Part shown: piece after piece, positions 46,181 to 57,629 of the stretch
How the letters are laid out: each line of letters starts with the position of its first letter
How positions within the stretch are numbered: position 1 is the stretch's first letter
Assembly (NCBI RefSeq): GCF_028858725.1
Contig: NC_084764.1
Location: 21,131,501-21,195,500, forward strand
Direction of reading: 5' to 3'
DNA: 64,000 nt
DNA from: Colius striatus
Taxonomy: Eukaryota > Chordata > Aves > Coliiformes > Coliidae
Translations under genes and position numbers: made by a program
Notes under the pieces: model-generated
The model's input: the letters and a program-made list of their open reading frames with translations, nothing else
The model's database searches: none
Told to the model about the DNA's origin: nothing

Positions 46181-49100
46181 TGCAGGCCCCCTCAAAACAG
46201 ACTGTTAGCCCTCACAGGCGCTGGTGGAGGTAGAGGGCGTGGGAGCTTATTGCTAAGGTAAGGAGCTGTAGAAAGGGGCAGTGAGGGTTCTTCCACCCTT
46301 CGTCCTGACGTTGGTTTGCTATCCTTGCACATGGATAGTTTATGTTTCTTATCTGATCTCCTTGCTCGTCATACTTCTGTTTCAGTAAGCAGGCACTAAA
46401 GCTGGCCTACAGGGCATGTGGGGTTTCATGTCACCACCCAAAATTTAAAGTACTTTCTCATAACAAGTTTAAACTCGTGATTTTCCCTAACTCATTCAGC
46501 CATTAGCCTGAAAAATAAGGATGAACGTCAAAGTTAACTGTTGTGTCACATCCAGGACCTTCTCTGGTTGAAATAATTAACTTTCTCAGTACGTAAGAAT
46601 CTGGAAGCTCTTCCAGGAAGGACAGATTGAGTTGAAGTCAACAGGAATTTTAAAACCCATGTAGCTAAAACCACCAGTGTTTTGTGGGATTTTTCCTCCC
46701 AGACACACACGAGTAGAACAAAAAGGCCAATTTTTGTTGCACAGTTCTATCTTAATGCAATATGTAGCAGATATTTTGTTGAATTTCAATATTAAACTGC
46801 TGGTTAAGGCTTAATACACCTTGAAACTTATTGCAGATAGAAACACTTGAGCATAATAGGTCTCATTGTTTTAGTGCAGCCACTCACTTAGATAAGTGGA
46901 GAAACTCAAGTTTAAATTAATTGATTGACAGTAAGTATGTTTAAGCACTTGACTGCAGTAGTAACAGTAAATTATGAGTTACGTTATGACCACAAAGCCA
47001 AAGCACAGTTTGATTGTGCAGGCTTAAAGTGGACCTGGGATTAACCTAACTTGTTCTGAGATCACAAGTGTTTTCTTTTTAGGCGTGGATTCTCGGATAG
47101 TGGAGGAGGACCCCCAGCCAAACAGAGGGATCTGGAAGGGGCATCCAGTAGGTGGGTACAAGAACTGATGTAGAGAACTTGCTTTACCACAATGAGAGTT
47201 TATAATAGAATGATAGAATGGTAGGGGTTTGAAGGGACCTTTAGAGATCATCTAGTCCAACCCCCCTGCAGACGCAGGTTCACCTAGATCAGGTCGCATA
47301 GGACCATGTCCAGGTGGGTCTTGAAGACCTCCAAGCAATAGTATCTTTTAAATACTTAGATTTAATAACTGTTAATAATTTGTTGCTTTTCTTGTCTTCC
47401 CGAGAGATTACATATTTGAGACTTGTTGTAAATATATTTGGATAATAGAAATTGACTGTGACATCTTTTTTTGCATACTCTATAGCAATGCAAAGATTAT
47501 GGCAGTAATATAAAGATGCAGCAATACAAAGATGCTTGGAACTTTCTGGTTTACTTGGTGTGCAGTCTTCTATGTTCTGCTTATTGGGTCGGATTTGTTT
47601 TAAAATAGACATAAATTGAATGACAAATGAGATTTGTTCAATAAATTGAATGCTTGCAGTGTGACAAAAAACTCAGGTTTTGAGTTTTCAGATCTGAATG
47701 CAGATAAGTCAGATGAGACTGATGGTGAGCTTCATTCCATGAGCACATATGTACAGTGCTTGAGTAAAGCAAGGCTTGCTTTTGAATTTTTGTGTGAACA
47801 CAGAATGAATACTGTGAAACAGCTTTATCAGAAGTATTATGCCACAAAGCTGAGAGGAAAAACTGAAAACAACTTTTTATGTGGTTTAGCCCCAACCAGC
47901 AGCTGAGCACCACACAGTGCAGCTACTCGCTGTAGAATGAGGAGAATCAGAAAAAAGAAAGCAAAACTCATGGGTCGAGATGAGAACAGTTTATTGACTA
48001 CAATGAAGTACAAAATAAAATAGTAACAGAAAGAGGAAGAGATGGAACTTAAGGTGGGCAAAGAAAAAAAATCAAACAAAATCCAGCTGATCCACAATCC
48101 AATTGCTCACTGACTGATGCCTGAGCAGAGGTCTGCACCTCCCCAAGTTTCTGTACTCAGCATGATGTTCTATGGTACAGAATGGCCCTTGGGCTAGTTC
48201 AGGGCAGCTGCCCTGACCATGCCTCCTCCTAGCTCCTTGTGCATCTCCTCACTGTTAGAGTCTGGGGAAACTGAAAAATCCTTCACTTGGGATAAGTGCT
48301 ACTTAGCAACAACTGAAAAAACATCAGTGTGTTATCAACTTTATTTCACACTAAATCCAAAACACAGCGCTGTACCAGCTACTACACAGTACTTAGTTGT
48401 TCTTTGTTAAAGCCCTAGTTCACCCAAGTTTGCAGATCCCAAGTCCTCTGCCCCTCACACCATTTCTAGGTCTTTGTCTAGGTAACTTAAATAGAGTTTC
48501 CCAACTGAAAAATCATTCCAGCTTTATGTCTTGGTGCATTTAGGTCTGTCCCTCAATCTCCCTTTACCAGCAGCCATTTTAGAGATTCTGGAAAAAGAAA
48601 AGTGCAAAAAAAACCCACTAAATGAAGTCCAAAGGTATTCTAAGAAGTTGAGTATAGTAGTAATGTGGGCTCTTCTGTTTTACTTTACTGGGCAAAGTGT
48701 ATTAAACTATTTTCTCTCACTGATTGGCTTTTTTACCAACAGTAGATTTTGCTTGTAAATTGCTACAAATGGTCATTGAAACAGTGGGGAGATTTTTACT
48801 GGAAGTGTTACTCCTTTTGACTAGACGTGCTGACTTGTCTTTTTCTTGTTTTAGAACAGATGCTGTCTTCTAATGCCTATTTTCTGGTGACCCCTAATGC
48901 TTTTCTTCCTCAGGCTGGGTGGAGAACGTCGGACAAGAAGAGAATCACGCCAAGAAAGCGACGCAGAGGATGACGATATTAAAAAGGTAATGGATGATAA
49001 ATGGAGCTGTATAGGAAGAAACTCACTTAACTGCAACATGAATAAAGTTGTTTGTTTTGCTTTGTTGTAGCCAGCGTTGCCATCTTCTGTTGTTGCTACC

Positions 49101-52100
49101 TCCAAAGAGCGAACACGTCGAGACCTTATACAAGATCAAAATATGGATGAGAAAGGGAAACAAAGGTATGCAGAAATCTCTTTTAAGGACTTAAGTGTTA
49201 TTTCTGAGTACTGGCATAGGAAGCAGCTTTAGAGTTAAAAAGCATTATAGAGATACTATTATGTGTCAAAAATGGTGTTGAATTGGTACCCTAATGGTAT
49301 AAATTTGCTTTAAAAAAAAATCTCAGAATACTCAGCAGTAGTAACAACACATTAATCACTTCACGTGACTGACAGGCCTTCTACTTCATCATAGGTTTAC
49401 TATGCTACTGATTGTCTTTGAGTAAGACAGAAGCTTCAATAGCTTCATTGGTTACTTAGTATTTTGGACTGTTATAACTATCTTGATACATCATTTGTTT
49501 TATTGGCCAAAAGAGACCTTTGAGTGTGGGATTTTCCCCATCTGTAGGGGTTTTTTTAACATAGTAGTTCCATCATGCATTTATTTTCTCTTATTGCTTT
49601 CAGACTTGTGTGTACAGTCTGACCTTCCTTTTGCTTGCTCTTTTTAGATTCTATAGGTATCTATATCTCTTTTTTCCTATATTGTGTTTCTGTCAGGGTA
49701 GCTTACAAGAATTCTCACTGAATTGCAATTTTACTGGGAAGAAATATCAAAAAAGCAAATTTGCAACTGTGTCCAGCCTCTTGGATGCCATCTACTTGAG
49801 TCAGCAGCTCACCTGGTGCAATAATAATCCATACCTCAGAATGAGAGTGTCATGGTTTATGCCCATCCAGGGACAAAAGACCATAATTAGACTCAAGTAC
49901 CAAAGACCTGGGAAGCACGAAGGGCTTAATTGCCGCTTATGGTTCCAGAAAAAACAGACCAGGCTATTCAGCTTGAAAGAGAAAACAGGAAATCATTTAA
50001 TCCCCCACCAACTAAAGCATAACCATAAAACTCCAAAACATAACCAACAGAAAACAACACAGAGTGGTACAATGATGAAGAGCACAACCAGCCCTTTAAG
50101 ACCACCTTCTCCCCACCCCTCCTCTCTTCCCAGGCTCAGAACCTGGTGTCTTTTTCTCCTCTCCACTGAATAGCTCAGGGGGCAGGGAGTGGGGGTTTCA
50201 GTCAGTCTATTCCTGATGGTTTCTGCCATTTGCCTTTCCTCAGGGCAGATGGGCTCCGCACCAGTCCTCCCTGCACCTCCGCGGGGTACTTCACACACCC
50301 AGCATTCCTGCACAGGCCCCTTGTGTTCATCCAAGGGCTGCAGCTCCTCTCTGCCTCTTGTGTGGGGCTGCTCTGGGGCCTGCAGGCTCTCCAGCACGGC
50401 CTGCACCATGGCCACCACCTCACACAGTCCTTTGCCCATCCAAGTGCACTCACATGGAACTGCTGGTGGCGCTCAGTCCTGCCATGGCCCTGCATGGGTT
50501 GCAGGGACACAGCCTGTGTTCTCACCATGGGTTGCAGAGGTGTCCCTGGTCCGGTGATCTTCCTTCTCTGACTGTGGGGTCTGCCTGGTCACCTCCATCT
50601 TGTACCACTCCTACACCTCCTCCCAAGCATTTCAAATTCCCTTCCTTAAATAGTGGTCTCAGAGGTGCTCAATTGGCCCAGCGAGGCTGGGGATGGGTCT
50701 GAACCCAAGAGTCGAGGGAGAGTCCAAGAACTCTTTACCAGGTCTGCACTGTAGCTCTGTCCCCCTGTTACTGAGCAAAAGCAGCAACTTGTTAAACCAA
50801 GACAGAGAGCTGGAATAAGAAACTATAGAGAGCTTCTCTGATAAGGACCACGGATCAGTTAGTACAGAAAAGGCACTTTTCTTGCTGCTTTTATGGTTAC
50901 AACACCACTAAGAGACTACTGTTGCTTCCATCACCAGTTTCCAGTTGTTTTCCTCAGAGGCTTTCAGATTTTTAGTAGACTTCCTGGAGCTTCACGCACT
51001 TAAAAGTTTATTTCCCCAGGACTATAGTTTTGCTCTTTTGCACTTTAGTAGTCTTCTGGGGAGATGAGAAAACCAATACTGATCTCTGTGTAAACTTGCG
51101 GTGGAAAGCAGCTCTGCAAGAGGAGAACATCCATTGAACTCTGTTTTGCTCAGGGTCTTCTGGAATGTTTTTCATCTCTAGCTCCAAATTCTTCATTTGT
51201 TCCTATTTATACTGTTTAATATTCAAGGACACTTACCTTTTTGTGTCAGGTTTGTGCCACTGTAGCAGAATGGTAGTGAGTGAAGAGGGGAGAATTTCCT
51301 TTCTCTCTTAATTGGGTAAAAGTTCAAGGCAAATAAGGGAGTCTACCTCTTTCAGTGAAGGCATCATTTGGGATTAAATGGAAAGAAAGAAGGAAAAGGA
51401 GAAATTTGAGAATTCAAGAAGTTAATTCTTGTTGAGGAGAAAGGCATTCCTTGAAGAATTTTCCATATTTAAGTTTTTTCAAAACAACGGTTAACTGGAT
51501 GAGAGCAATTCTGGCTTCATCCCACGGTGCAATGTCTCACTGTAGGAGATACTGTTAGGCAAACTGTAACCAGTAAGCTTTCACTCCCCTGTGGCTCTAT
51601 TTCTCCTTAATCTTCAAGCGTAGTGTGTTTTTCAGAAAGCCCATGACCTTCCAGTTCAGTGCCTTACTGATAGCTCACACTGTATTTACTCAGTCTTCTC
51701 TTCAGTAATCTCTGCTCTTTGGATTTTTTTTTTCCATGTTTCCTTAGTGTCATTATTTCCAGATGTAAAATATGCAGGCTTACATTTTCCCCAGTGCTAA
51801 CTGTGCTGTGTTACAGATAAAAGATGTGTCTTACTCTTAAGCAAAATGATGTATCACTGTAAATTCTATCCATGACTGTTGGCACAGTCACTATGTGTTC
51901 AATGGCTAACAGCCTTGAGTAATACTGAGTCTTTGAAAACAAATATGTCTGAAGTGAAAAGTTTCTCCAATTGTTTAGGCAAATAAAAGCCTCAGTACTT
52001 GAACCTAATCTCAAACTTCTTGTCTTTTTGTTACATTTTGGTTTTTTTCAGGAATCGACGTATATTTGGCTTGTTGATGGGCACTCTTCAAAAATTTAAA

Positions 52101-55100
52101 CAGGAGTCCACAGTTGCTACTGAGAGGGTACTTATTTTTTTACTTCTGTCAAATTGTAAATCATGAAACTAAACTGTGTGGTTAAGCTCCTTCAAATAGG
52201 AGTGAAAATTCCTGTCTGTGTTGTACAGGTGCAACAAATTGATAAGAGTGCACGTAGGTTTTTGTTTGGTTTAATTTAATGGAATTGGAGTGGGAGGCAG
52301 GAAAGGGACACTAACAACTTGATGACTTTACAGCATTATTTCTGACTGTTGTAGAAGTGAAAAGACAATGCTTTGTTAATTGTTTTTTTTTAATTGCTGT
52401 ACCTTTTGAAAACCCCTAAAGCAATATATATTATCTTTTCTCTTCTTTACGTTATTTGGGGATCATTCCAAAGAAAATTAAATTTAATCAGGTAGTTATT
52501 TAATAGGTGTAGGCTACTTCAGTAAATAATGGTGATTCAGTGTTGCTGAAGGAGTGCCCACCCTGATGCTTCCCAGGTGTTTAAGTTGCAACCAAGTATA
52601 CAAAAATGGATGGTTCTGTTATGCTCTCTGGACTACAAATGGCTTTCCCCTCCCAGTGCAGATAACAATAATTTCTGTTTCTAGTACATGGATATGTGAT
52701 TGTACTGAAGCGAAGGCTTGGCTTGGCATAGTGGTAACCTCAAAAAACTTGAATACAGGATGGCAGTAACTTTATTCCTAGTGTGCCATTTAAGTTGTGG
52801 ATGGTATGGTGTTTATTTACTGCTGCCCTAAATGGGTTGTTCAGTTAATACTAATAAGCTTTAGATTAAAAACAGTATTTAAAGGTTCTACTTTCAGAAG
52901 TCCAGTGGAGGCCTTTAAACTAAAAACCTTTTCTGTGTAGTGTTAGCATAGCTGGCTTGCAGTGTTTATATTGATTACTTTCAGATTCAGTATTTGGATA
53001 TCATGCAGGTTTTATCTAACTTGTCATGTAGCACATGAGAAAGGACCAAAGTTCTCTATTGCCAGCTTGCCTTTAGAAACAATAAACTATTGATTAGGAT
53101 GATCTGGAAACATGGAATCCTTGTCAAATTTATAGTGGTATATATTTGCATGAGGAGACTTTGAGGAGTTACTGCTCTTTGCAACAATTTCTGAGAATTT
53201 GTATAGGCATTGTTGTCTTCCTACATAAGAACTTCCTATAAATCAAAGTAGAGGCCTGAGGAGTTTTGTGATGCAGGTGTCCAGGGTCTAAACTGTGATT
53301 TTTTTCATTAGACAACTATTGTACAATATAAGCATATGACTGTCTAGGACATACAAATGGGGCATTTTGTGGACTTTAGTAATGTATGTAATTAGTGATA
53401 AATATACTGAAAGTATTCATGATGCAATTTGTTTTATTGGTCACAAACATCAGTCTTCAGTACTTCGCTTACTTCTGGAGGAGCTGACTTTTCCCTCCAA
53501 GTGGAATACCTGGAATATTTGTTTTTTCTGCTGTTGGGGGAAAAAAAACACAAAAAGCCATGTCAAAGCATGTATTGAAATCCACCAGGGCTCACTATTT
53601 TACAGTTAACCTGTAAAAAAAATCAGGTGCCAGTAAGCAATCACACTCTTTTCTTCCATTACCTGTAATTTAGGAGCTATTTCTTAATGTGTTTTTAGGA
53701 ATGCTTTTAATGGTGCAAATAAGTCAAAATTTTAATTGGACCAAGCTAGAACACTTTCTTGACTTCATTAATTTAAGAGGTATCTTAAATACTTTTTTTT
53801 TATCTTAGCAAAAGAGACGACAAGAAATTGAACAAAAACTTGAAGTGCAGGCAGAGGAAGAAAGAAAGCAAGTTGAAAATGAGAGGCGGGAACTGTTTGA
53901 GGAAAGGCGCGCGAAACAGACAGAGCTGCGGTTACTGGAGCAAAAAGTTGAGCTTGCTCAGTTGGTGAGTTTGAATTTTGCTCTTGATCTTTCTCTTGTT
54001 TAAACTAATCTTGTGTATCTAAGAGCTATTTTCTTTCGTTTCTCAGCAAGAAGAATGGAATGAACATAATGCTAAAATAATCAAGTACATAAGAACAAAG
54101 ACAAAACCCCACTTATTCTACATACCCAGCAGAATGTGTCCTGCTACACAGAAGCTGATGGAAGAGTCCCAGAAAAAGATGAATGGTAAGTGGTCTTTGG
54201 AATACAAAGGCCCTTATTCTTCCCTCTCTTTGTTTGCTATACAAATTTTTCTTCAATCTCTCTGCTTAAATACACAAATGTCATGGTTAAGACAAACTGT
54301 ATATTCTTGCATGGGTGTTCATCATAAGTGAACATTACTCTTTCAGTGACTTATTTGTATGTTGGATGTACTTTGATTCTCTTAACACGAAGTCACATAA
54401 TCTCTGAGGTATGTGTTTAAAACATAGCCCTTTATATTAGCTTTTGTACCCAGATGTATACCAGTGTAGCAACTTAGTTTTTTGAAAAGGCAGATTCTCT
54501 GGATTGAAGCCCTCTGTAAAAACCCACATCTCCTTGGGATTTGAGAAGCATTTTCTTAAGCACAGGACTAAAAAGTCATGGTGTTTGGTTGGGGTTTTTT
54601 TACCTTAATGTGTGTTCATTTCTGTTTCACAGGATGACTCTTTTTCTTTTGGAAAACAATTTAAAATACTGCAGTTGATGGTAGTCCTGCTGTTCTCTTT
54701 TATTAAACTGAGAATGTATTGGGTTGGTTTTTTTAAGGAGCTTGTTGTCATTATGTGGGGTTAGGGGGAATAAGAGAAGCCAGCTCTCCTGTCTAAATAG
54801 CTTACATTATTTAAGCTTTCTTAATACCTAACCAGCTTTTTGCTGATTCTTACTATCTTTTGTTTACCTTGAAGTATAACCTTGTGTGTTTGTATATCTA
54901 TATTTGTATATACACATACTAGGAAATGAAGGCATTATTTTGATACATTGTTGGTTGGATTGGTCATGGTGAACTCAAAAATCTCTTTTTGTTATCTTAG
55001 ATTTAGGGCTTTATTGTTCTCATACTCAGCTGACTATCCCCTTTGTTTTGTCTTCTTAAGGTAACTAGCAGTCTGTTTTGTTATGCATGAATAGCTTCCT

Positions 55101-56518
55101 ACTTCAGATTAAATAGGGATGCAGTATTTATAAGGTCAGACAGTTTGATAACTTATCAGCTAAGTTAAGGGGAAAATAGATGTCAGTGTCTATAGATTAT
55201 CTGAAACTATTATTTATGCATTTATTCCTTAGCACTCTTTGAAAGCAGGCGAAATGAATTTGCAGAGCAGATTAACAAAATGGAGGCCAGGCCCAGAAGA
55301 CAATCTGTGAAGGAAAAAGAACAGCAGGAGGTGCACAATGAAGAAAAGAAGGAAGAACAGAACAAGGAGCAGGAAGAGGGTAAGGCGGCTCAGCAGGTGG
55401 AAGAGTTGGAGACAGGTAATCAGAACAATGATGTAGAAATGGAGGAAGTAGGGGAGGAAAAGGGGAAAATAGGTTCAGGGCATAGTGATGCAGAGAAAGA
55501 ACAGGAAGAGGATGAACAGAAACATGAAATGGAGACTAAAGTAGAAGAGACTACCGAGGTGAGGGAGAGTGACAAGCAACAGGATGGTCAGCATGAAGAG
55601 GTTACAGTTGTAAAAGAGGAAGGTGAAAACATTCAGCCAGTGGATAATGAGCAGGATGTAGCTGAGATGAATGAGGCAGATAGTGTAGAACCTGTAGAAA
55701 ATGAAAATGGTAAAGAATTGGAACCAGAGACAGAGTGTGATGCTCAGCCAGAAAAAGTCTGTAGTGTTCCTTCTCCTGAGAAGGAGAAAGGTATCAAACC
55801 AGAACTTGAAGCTGAACGTGAAGAAAAACAGGAGAAGGCACTTGAAGCTCAGCCAGAGCTTGTGGCAGAGGCTCTGTCTCAGCCACAGTCTGTGCCGTTG
55901 CCACAGTCACCTCAGTTATCCATGCAGGATGCAGAACCCCAGGCAGACAAGGATGAAAATGCTGTGGTGTCTTTAAAGGTGGTTGAGGCACAGACGGAGC
56001 AGAGTCAGACATCAAGTGCAGAAGTTAATAAAAGTAAGACTAGGAGTAGAAGCAGGGGTAGGGCTGGGAACAAAACTGTTAAGAGCCATAGCCGTAGCAG
56101 CAGCAGCAGTAGCAGCAGTAGTACTTCAAGCAGTACTACCACTGGAAGTAGTTCCAGCACTGGCAGCAGCAGCACTCGGAGTAGTTCCACCAGCAGCAGC
56201 ACTACAAGTGGAAGTACTAGCAGGGACAGTAGCAGCAGCAGCTCTAGCAGTAGTGAAAGTAGAAGTCGAAGCCGAGGAAGAGGGCATAACAGAGATAGAA
56301 AACGCAGAAGGAGCACAGAGAGGAAGCGAAGGGATGCTTCAGGAGTAGATAGAAGTCACAAGTCCTCAAAAGGTGGGAGTAGAGATACCAAAAGCTCAAA
56401 GGATAAAAATTCGAGATCTGACAGAAAAAGGTCTATATCAGAAAGTAGTCGGTCAGGAAAGAGAACTTCACGGAGTGAAAGAGACCGTAAATCAGACAGG
56501 AAAGACAAAAGGCGTTAA
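45742..56518 (+). CDS. PNN: PNN (pinin), nuclear-speckle splicing and desmosome-associated protein
   Basis: Pinin is an SR-related protein of nuclear speckles. It works with RNPS1/ACIN1-type exon-junction factors in alternative splicing, and a pool has been reported at desmosomes. Exons: 45742-45854, 46186-46257, 47083-47151, 48914-48986, 49071-49165, 52052-52127, 53809-53964, 54047-54185, 55233-56518 (TAA). The sum is 2079 nt, giving 692 aa (human 717). The N-terminal pinin/SDK region (residues 1-140) includes [14 protein letters not shown]. The memA-type core (about 140-290) has [18 protein letters not shown] and a charged coiled coil at about 167-230. Then follow a Glu-rich acidic region (about 300-420), a Gln/Pro-rich stretch, a poly-Ser tract (about 549-607) and a C-terminal RS domain ending KSDRKDKRR. 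The start ATG overlaps ATGGCGG. Introns 3 and 5 hold antisense CR1 and LTR insertions. Confidence 0.97.
47206..47338 (-). mobile_element. CR1 LINE 3'-end fragment
   Basis: A reverse-oriented tail: AATGATAGAATGGTAGGGG, then AAGGGACCTTTAGAGATCAT and CACCTAGATCAGGTCGCATA. It lies in PNN intron 3, about 55 bp from the exon 3 donor, antisense to PNN. Confidence 0.85.
47880..48390 (-). mobile_element. LTR (family 2), reverse orientation
   Basis: The left end TGTGGTTTAGCCCCAACCAG is the reverse complement of the right end of the 37785-38332 LTR. The right part (TCAGTGTGTTATCAAC, AAATCCAAAACA, CCAGCTACTA) matches its left part. Homology fades near 48390 and I see no clear duplication. It lies in PNN intron 3, antisense to PNN. 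No internal genes. Confidence 0.75.
49848..50804 (-). mobile_element. solo LTR (family 1), 957 bp, with 5-bp target-site duplication
   Basis: On plus it starts TGTCATGGTTTATG and ends GTTAAACCAAGACA, the inverse of the 9095-10037 LTR. Internal blocks match too (GTACAAGATGGAGG, CAGTAACAGGGGGA). GAGAG flanks both sides (49843-49847 and 50805-50809). It lies in PNN intron 5, antisense to PNN. Open frames within it (up to 148 codons) are not supported as genes. Confidence 0.9.
55233..56518 (+). CDS. PNN: PNN terminal exon (acidic, Gln/Pro, poly-Ser and RS regions)
   Basis: The last PNN exon carries 62% of the protein (about residues 265-692). The acceptor TTATTCCTTAG precedes 55233; the split codon G/CA joins exon 8. 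It is one uninterrupted frame of low-complexity character: Glu/Lys-rich first, then Gln/Pro, Ser and Arg-Ser. Confidence 0.95.
56085..56265 (+). repeat. AGC/AGT-rich trinucleotide tract encoding the pinin poly-Ser region
   Basis: Degenerate AGC, AGT, ACT and TCC triplets code for Ser and Thr with scattered Gly and Arg, within the PNN last exon. Such coding repeats vary in length between species. Mixed codons lower slippage compared with a pure repeat. Confidence 0.8.
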
Positions 56519-56730
56519 CAGAAGAGACCAAGCTTCCTTAGACTAACCTTTGCAGCGGAAGATTATATGAGTGAAAGTATTCCTTGTAAGGAGAAGGCTG
56601 CCTTAAGAATTGCATGCTGTAAAAAATCTTTTGGAAAAATGCAGACTGTTTACCAGGCATTCTTGTACTTTTTACATAATTTTGTAAAAGGTTGCTTACC
56701 AAAATTATGTGAAGTTCCTGAAAATGTAAA

Positions 56731-56736
56731 AATAAA
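56731..56736 (+). terminator. PNN: PNN proximal poly(A) signal AATAAA
   Basis: A canonical hexamer about 210 nt after the stop, followed by TTTGCATCTTTTTTT. It would give the shortest 3' UTR. Confidence 0.6.
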
Positions 56737-56862
56737 AGATTAACACTCCTTTGCATCTTTTTTTAAGTACCTGTACTCATTAAGATCCTCTGTATATTTT
56801 AATAGGCAAACCTTTAAGTAGGTGTGATTGCTTTGTCTGTATTATACACTTTTTTTTGTAGA

Positions 56863-56868
56863 AATAAA
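56863..56868 (+). terminator. PNN: PNN second poly(A) signal AATAAA
   Basis: AATAAA followed by TGTGCATTTT and, further on, GGGATGTCCTGTTG, a plausible GU-rich downstream element. Confidence 0.5.
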
Positions 56869-57499
56869 TGTGCATTTTAAATAAATTGGGATGTCCTGTT
56901 GACAATTAAATTCCCCATTTTAGATAATCTGTAGGGACGCAGTGTTGCAGGAAACGTAAAATTGTGCTTTTCCCCTCTGTTTCTTGTGAGAATGGGAATT
57001 GTAAGACCTAGCAAAGGGAGTAATCTCTCCAGTGCTGGGTAGGAAGGGAAAGTAATTGATTTGGATCTATACTTTTGTTTTCTTCTGTAATCACAAGCTC
57101 TTACTCAGTTCCATCTTCCAGTTTTAGAAGACTTTTTTCAGTTCATAGGCAAGCAGTGACTAAATGGGAATGTTAACAATGGCCAAGATAGCTCAGGTCA
57201 GTCTGGAATACCACTCTTGTCTGCCTTCTGCAAGTGCTTTGTTAGTATTTACATCCATGTTCTGGAGACAAACTGTTTTATGATGTTCCTTGCTGTGGTG
57301 CCCAGCAGAGAAAAGACTTCAGCTTGCTTCTCAACCAGGATTCTTTTTATTTTAGTGGCAGACTAATCTTTGATCCCTTCATAGCACTAGGAATAATTAC
57401 ATTGCAGTGTTGGAGTTACCTGGGACTACCTAATACAGATGTTCTGTGTGTGCAAGAATGCTTTCTGAATGTACTTAGTACAACTTGAGGTGGTATGAT

Positions 57500-57535
57500 G
57501 TTATCCATGAAGGTCAAGTTATCCATGAAGGTGAA
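57500..57535. repeat. 18-bp direct duplication
   Basis: GTTATCCATGAAGGTCAA is followed directly by GTTATCCATGAAGGTGAA, one mismatch. It lies in the distal PNN 3' UTR or just beyond. Confidence 0.9.
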
Positions 57536-57600
57536 TACTGGTTTTATATAATTTTGTATGGAAAACAATAACATCTGTCACTCTGTTCTGTACATGTGCA

Positions 57601-57606
57601 AATAAA
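57601..57606 (+). terminator. PNN: possible distal PNN poly(A) signal AATAAA
   Basis: AATAAA with the GU-rich stretches TGTGGCTTTG and TTGGTGCTGCTGATGTTTT downstream. Its use would give a 3' UTR of about 1.1 kb. Confidence 0.45.
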
Positions 57607-57629
57607 TGTGGCTTTGTAGACTACTCTCT

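Noticed and set aside
49610-50173. 187-codon plus frame in PNN intron 5
   Set aside because: It runs from plain intron into the reverse-oriented LTR, with no splice or homology support.
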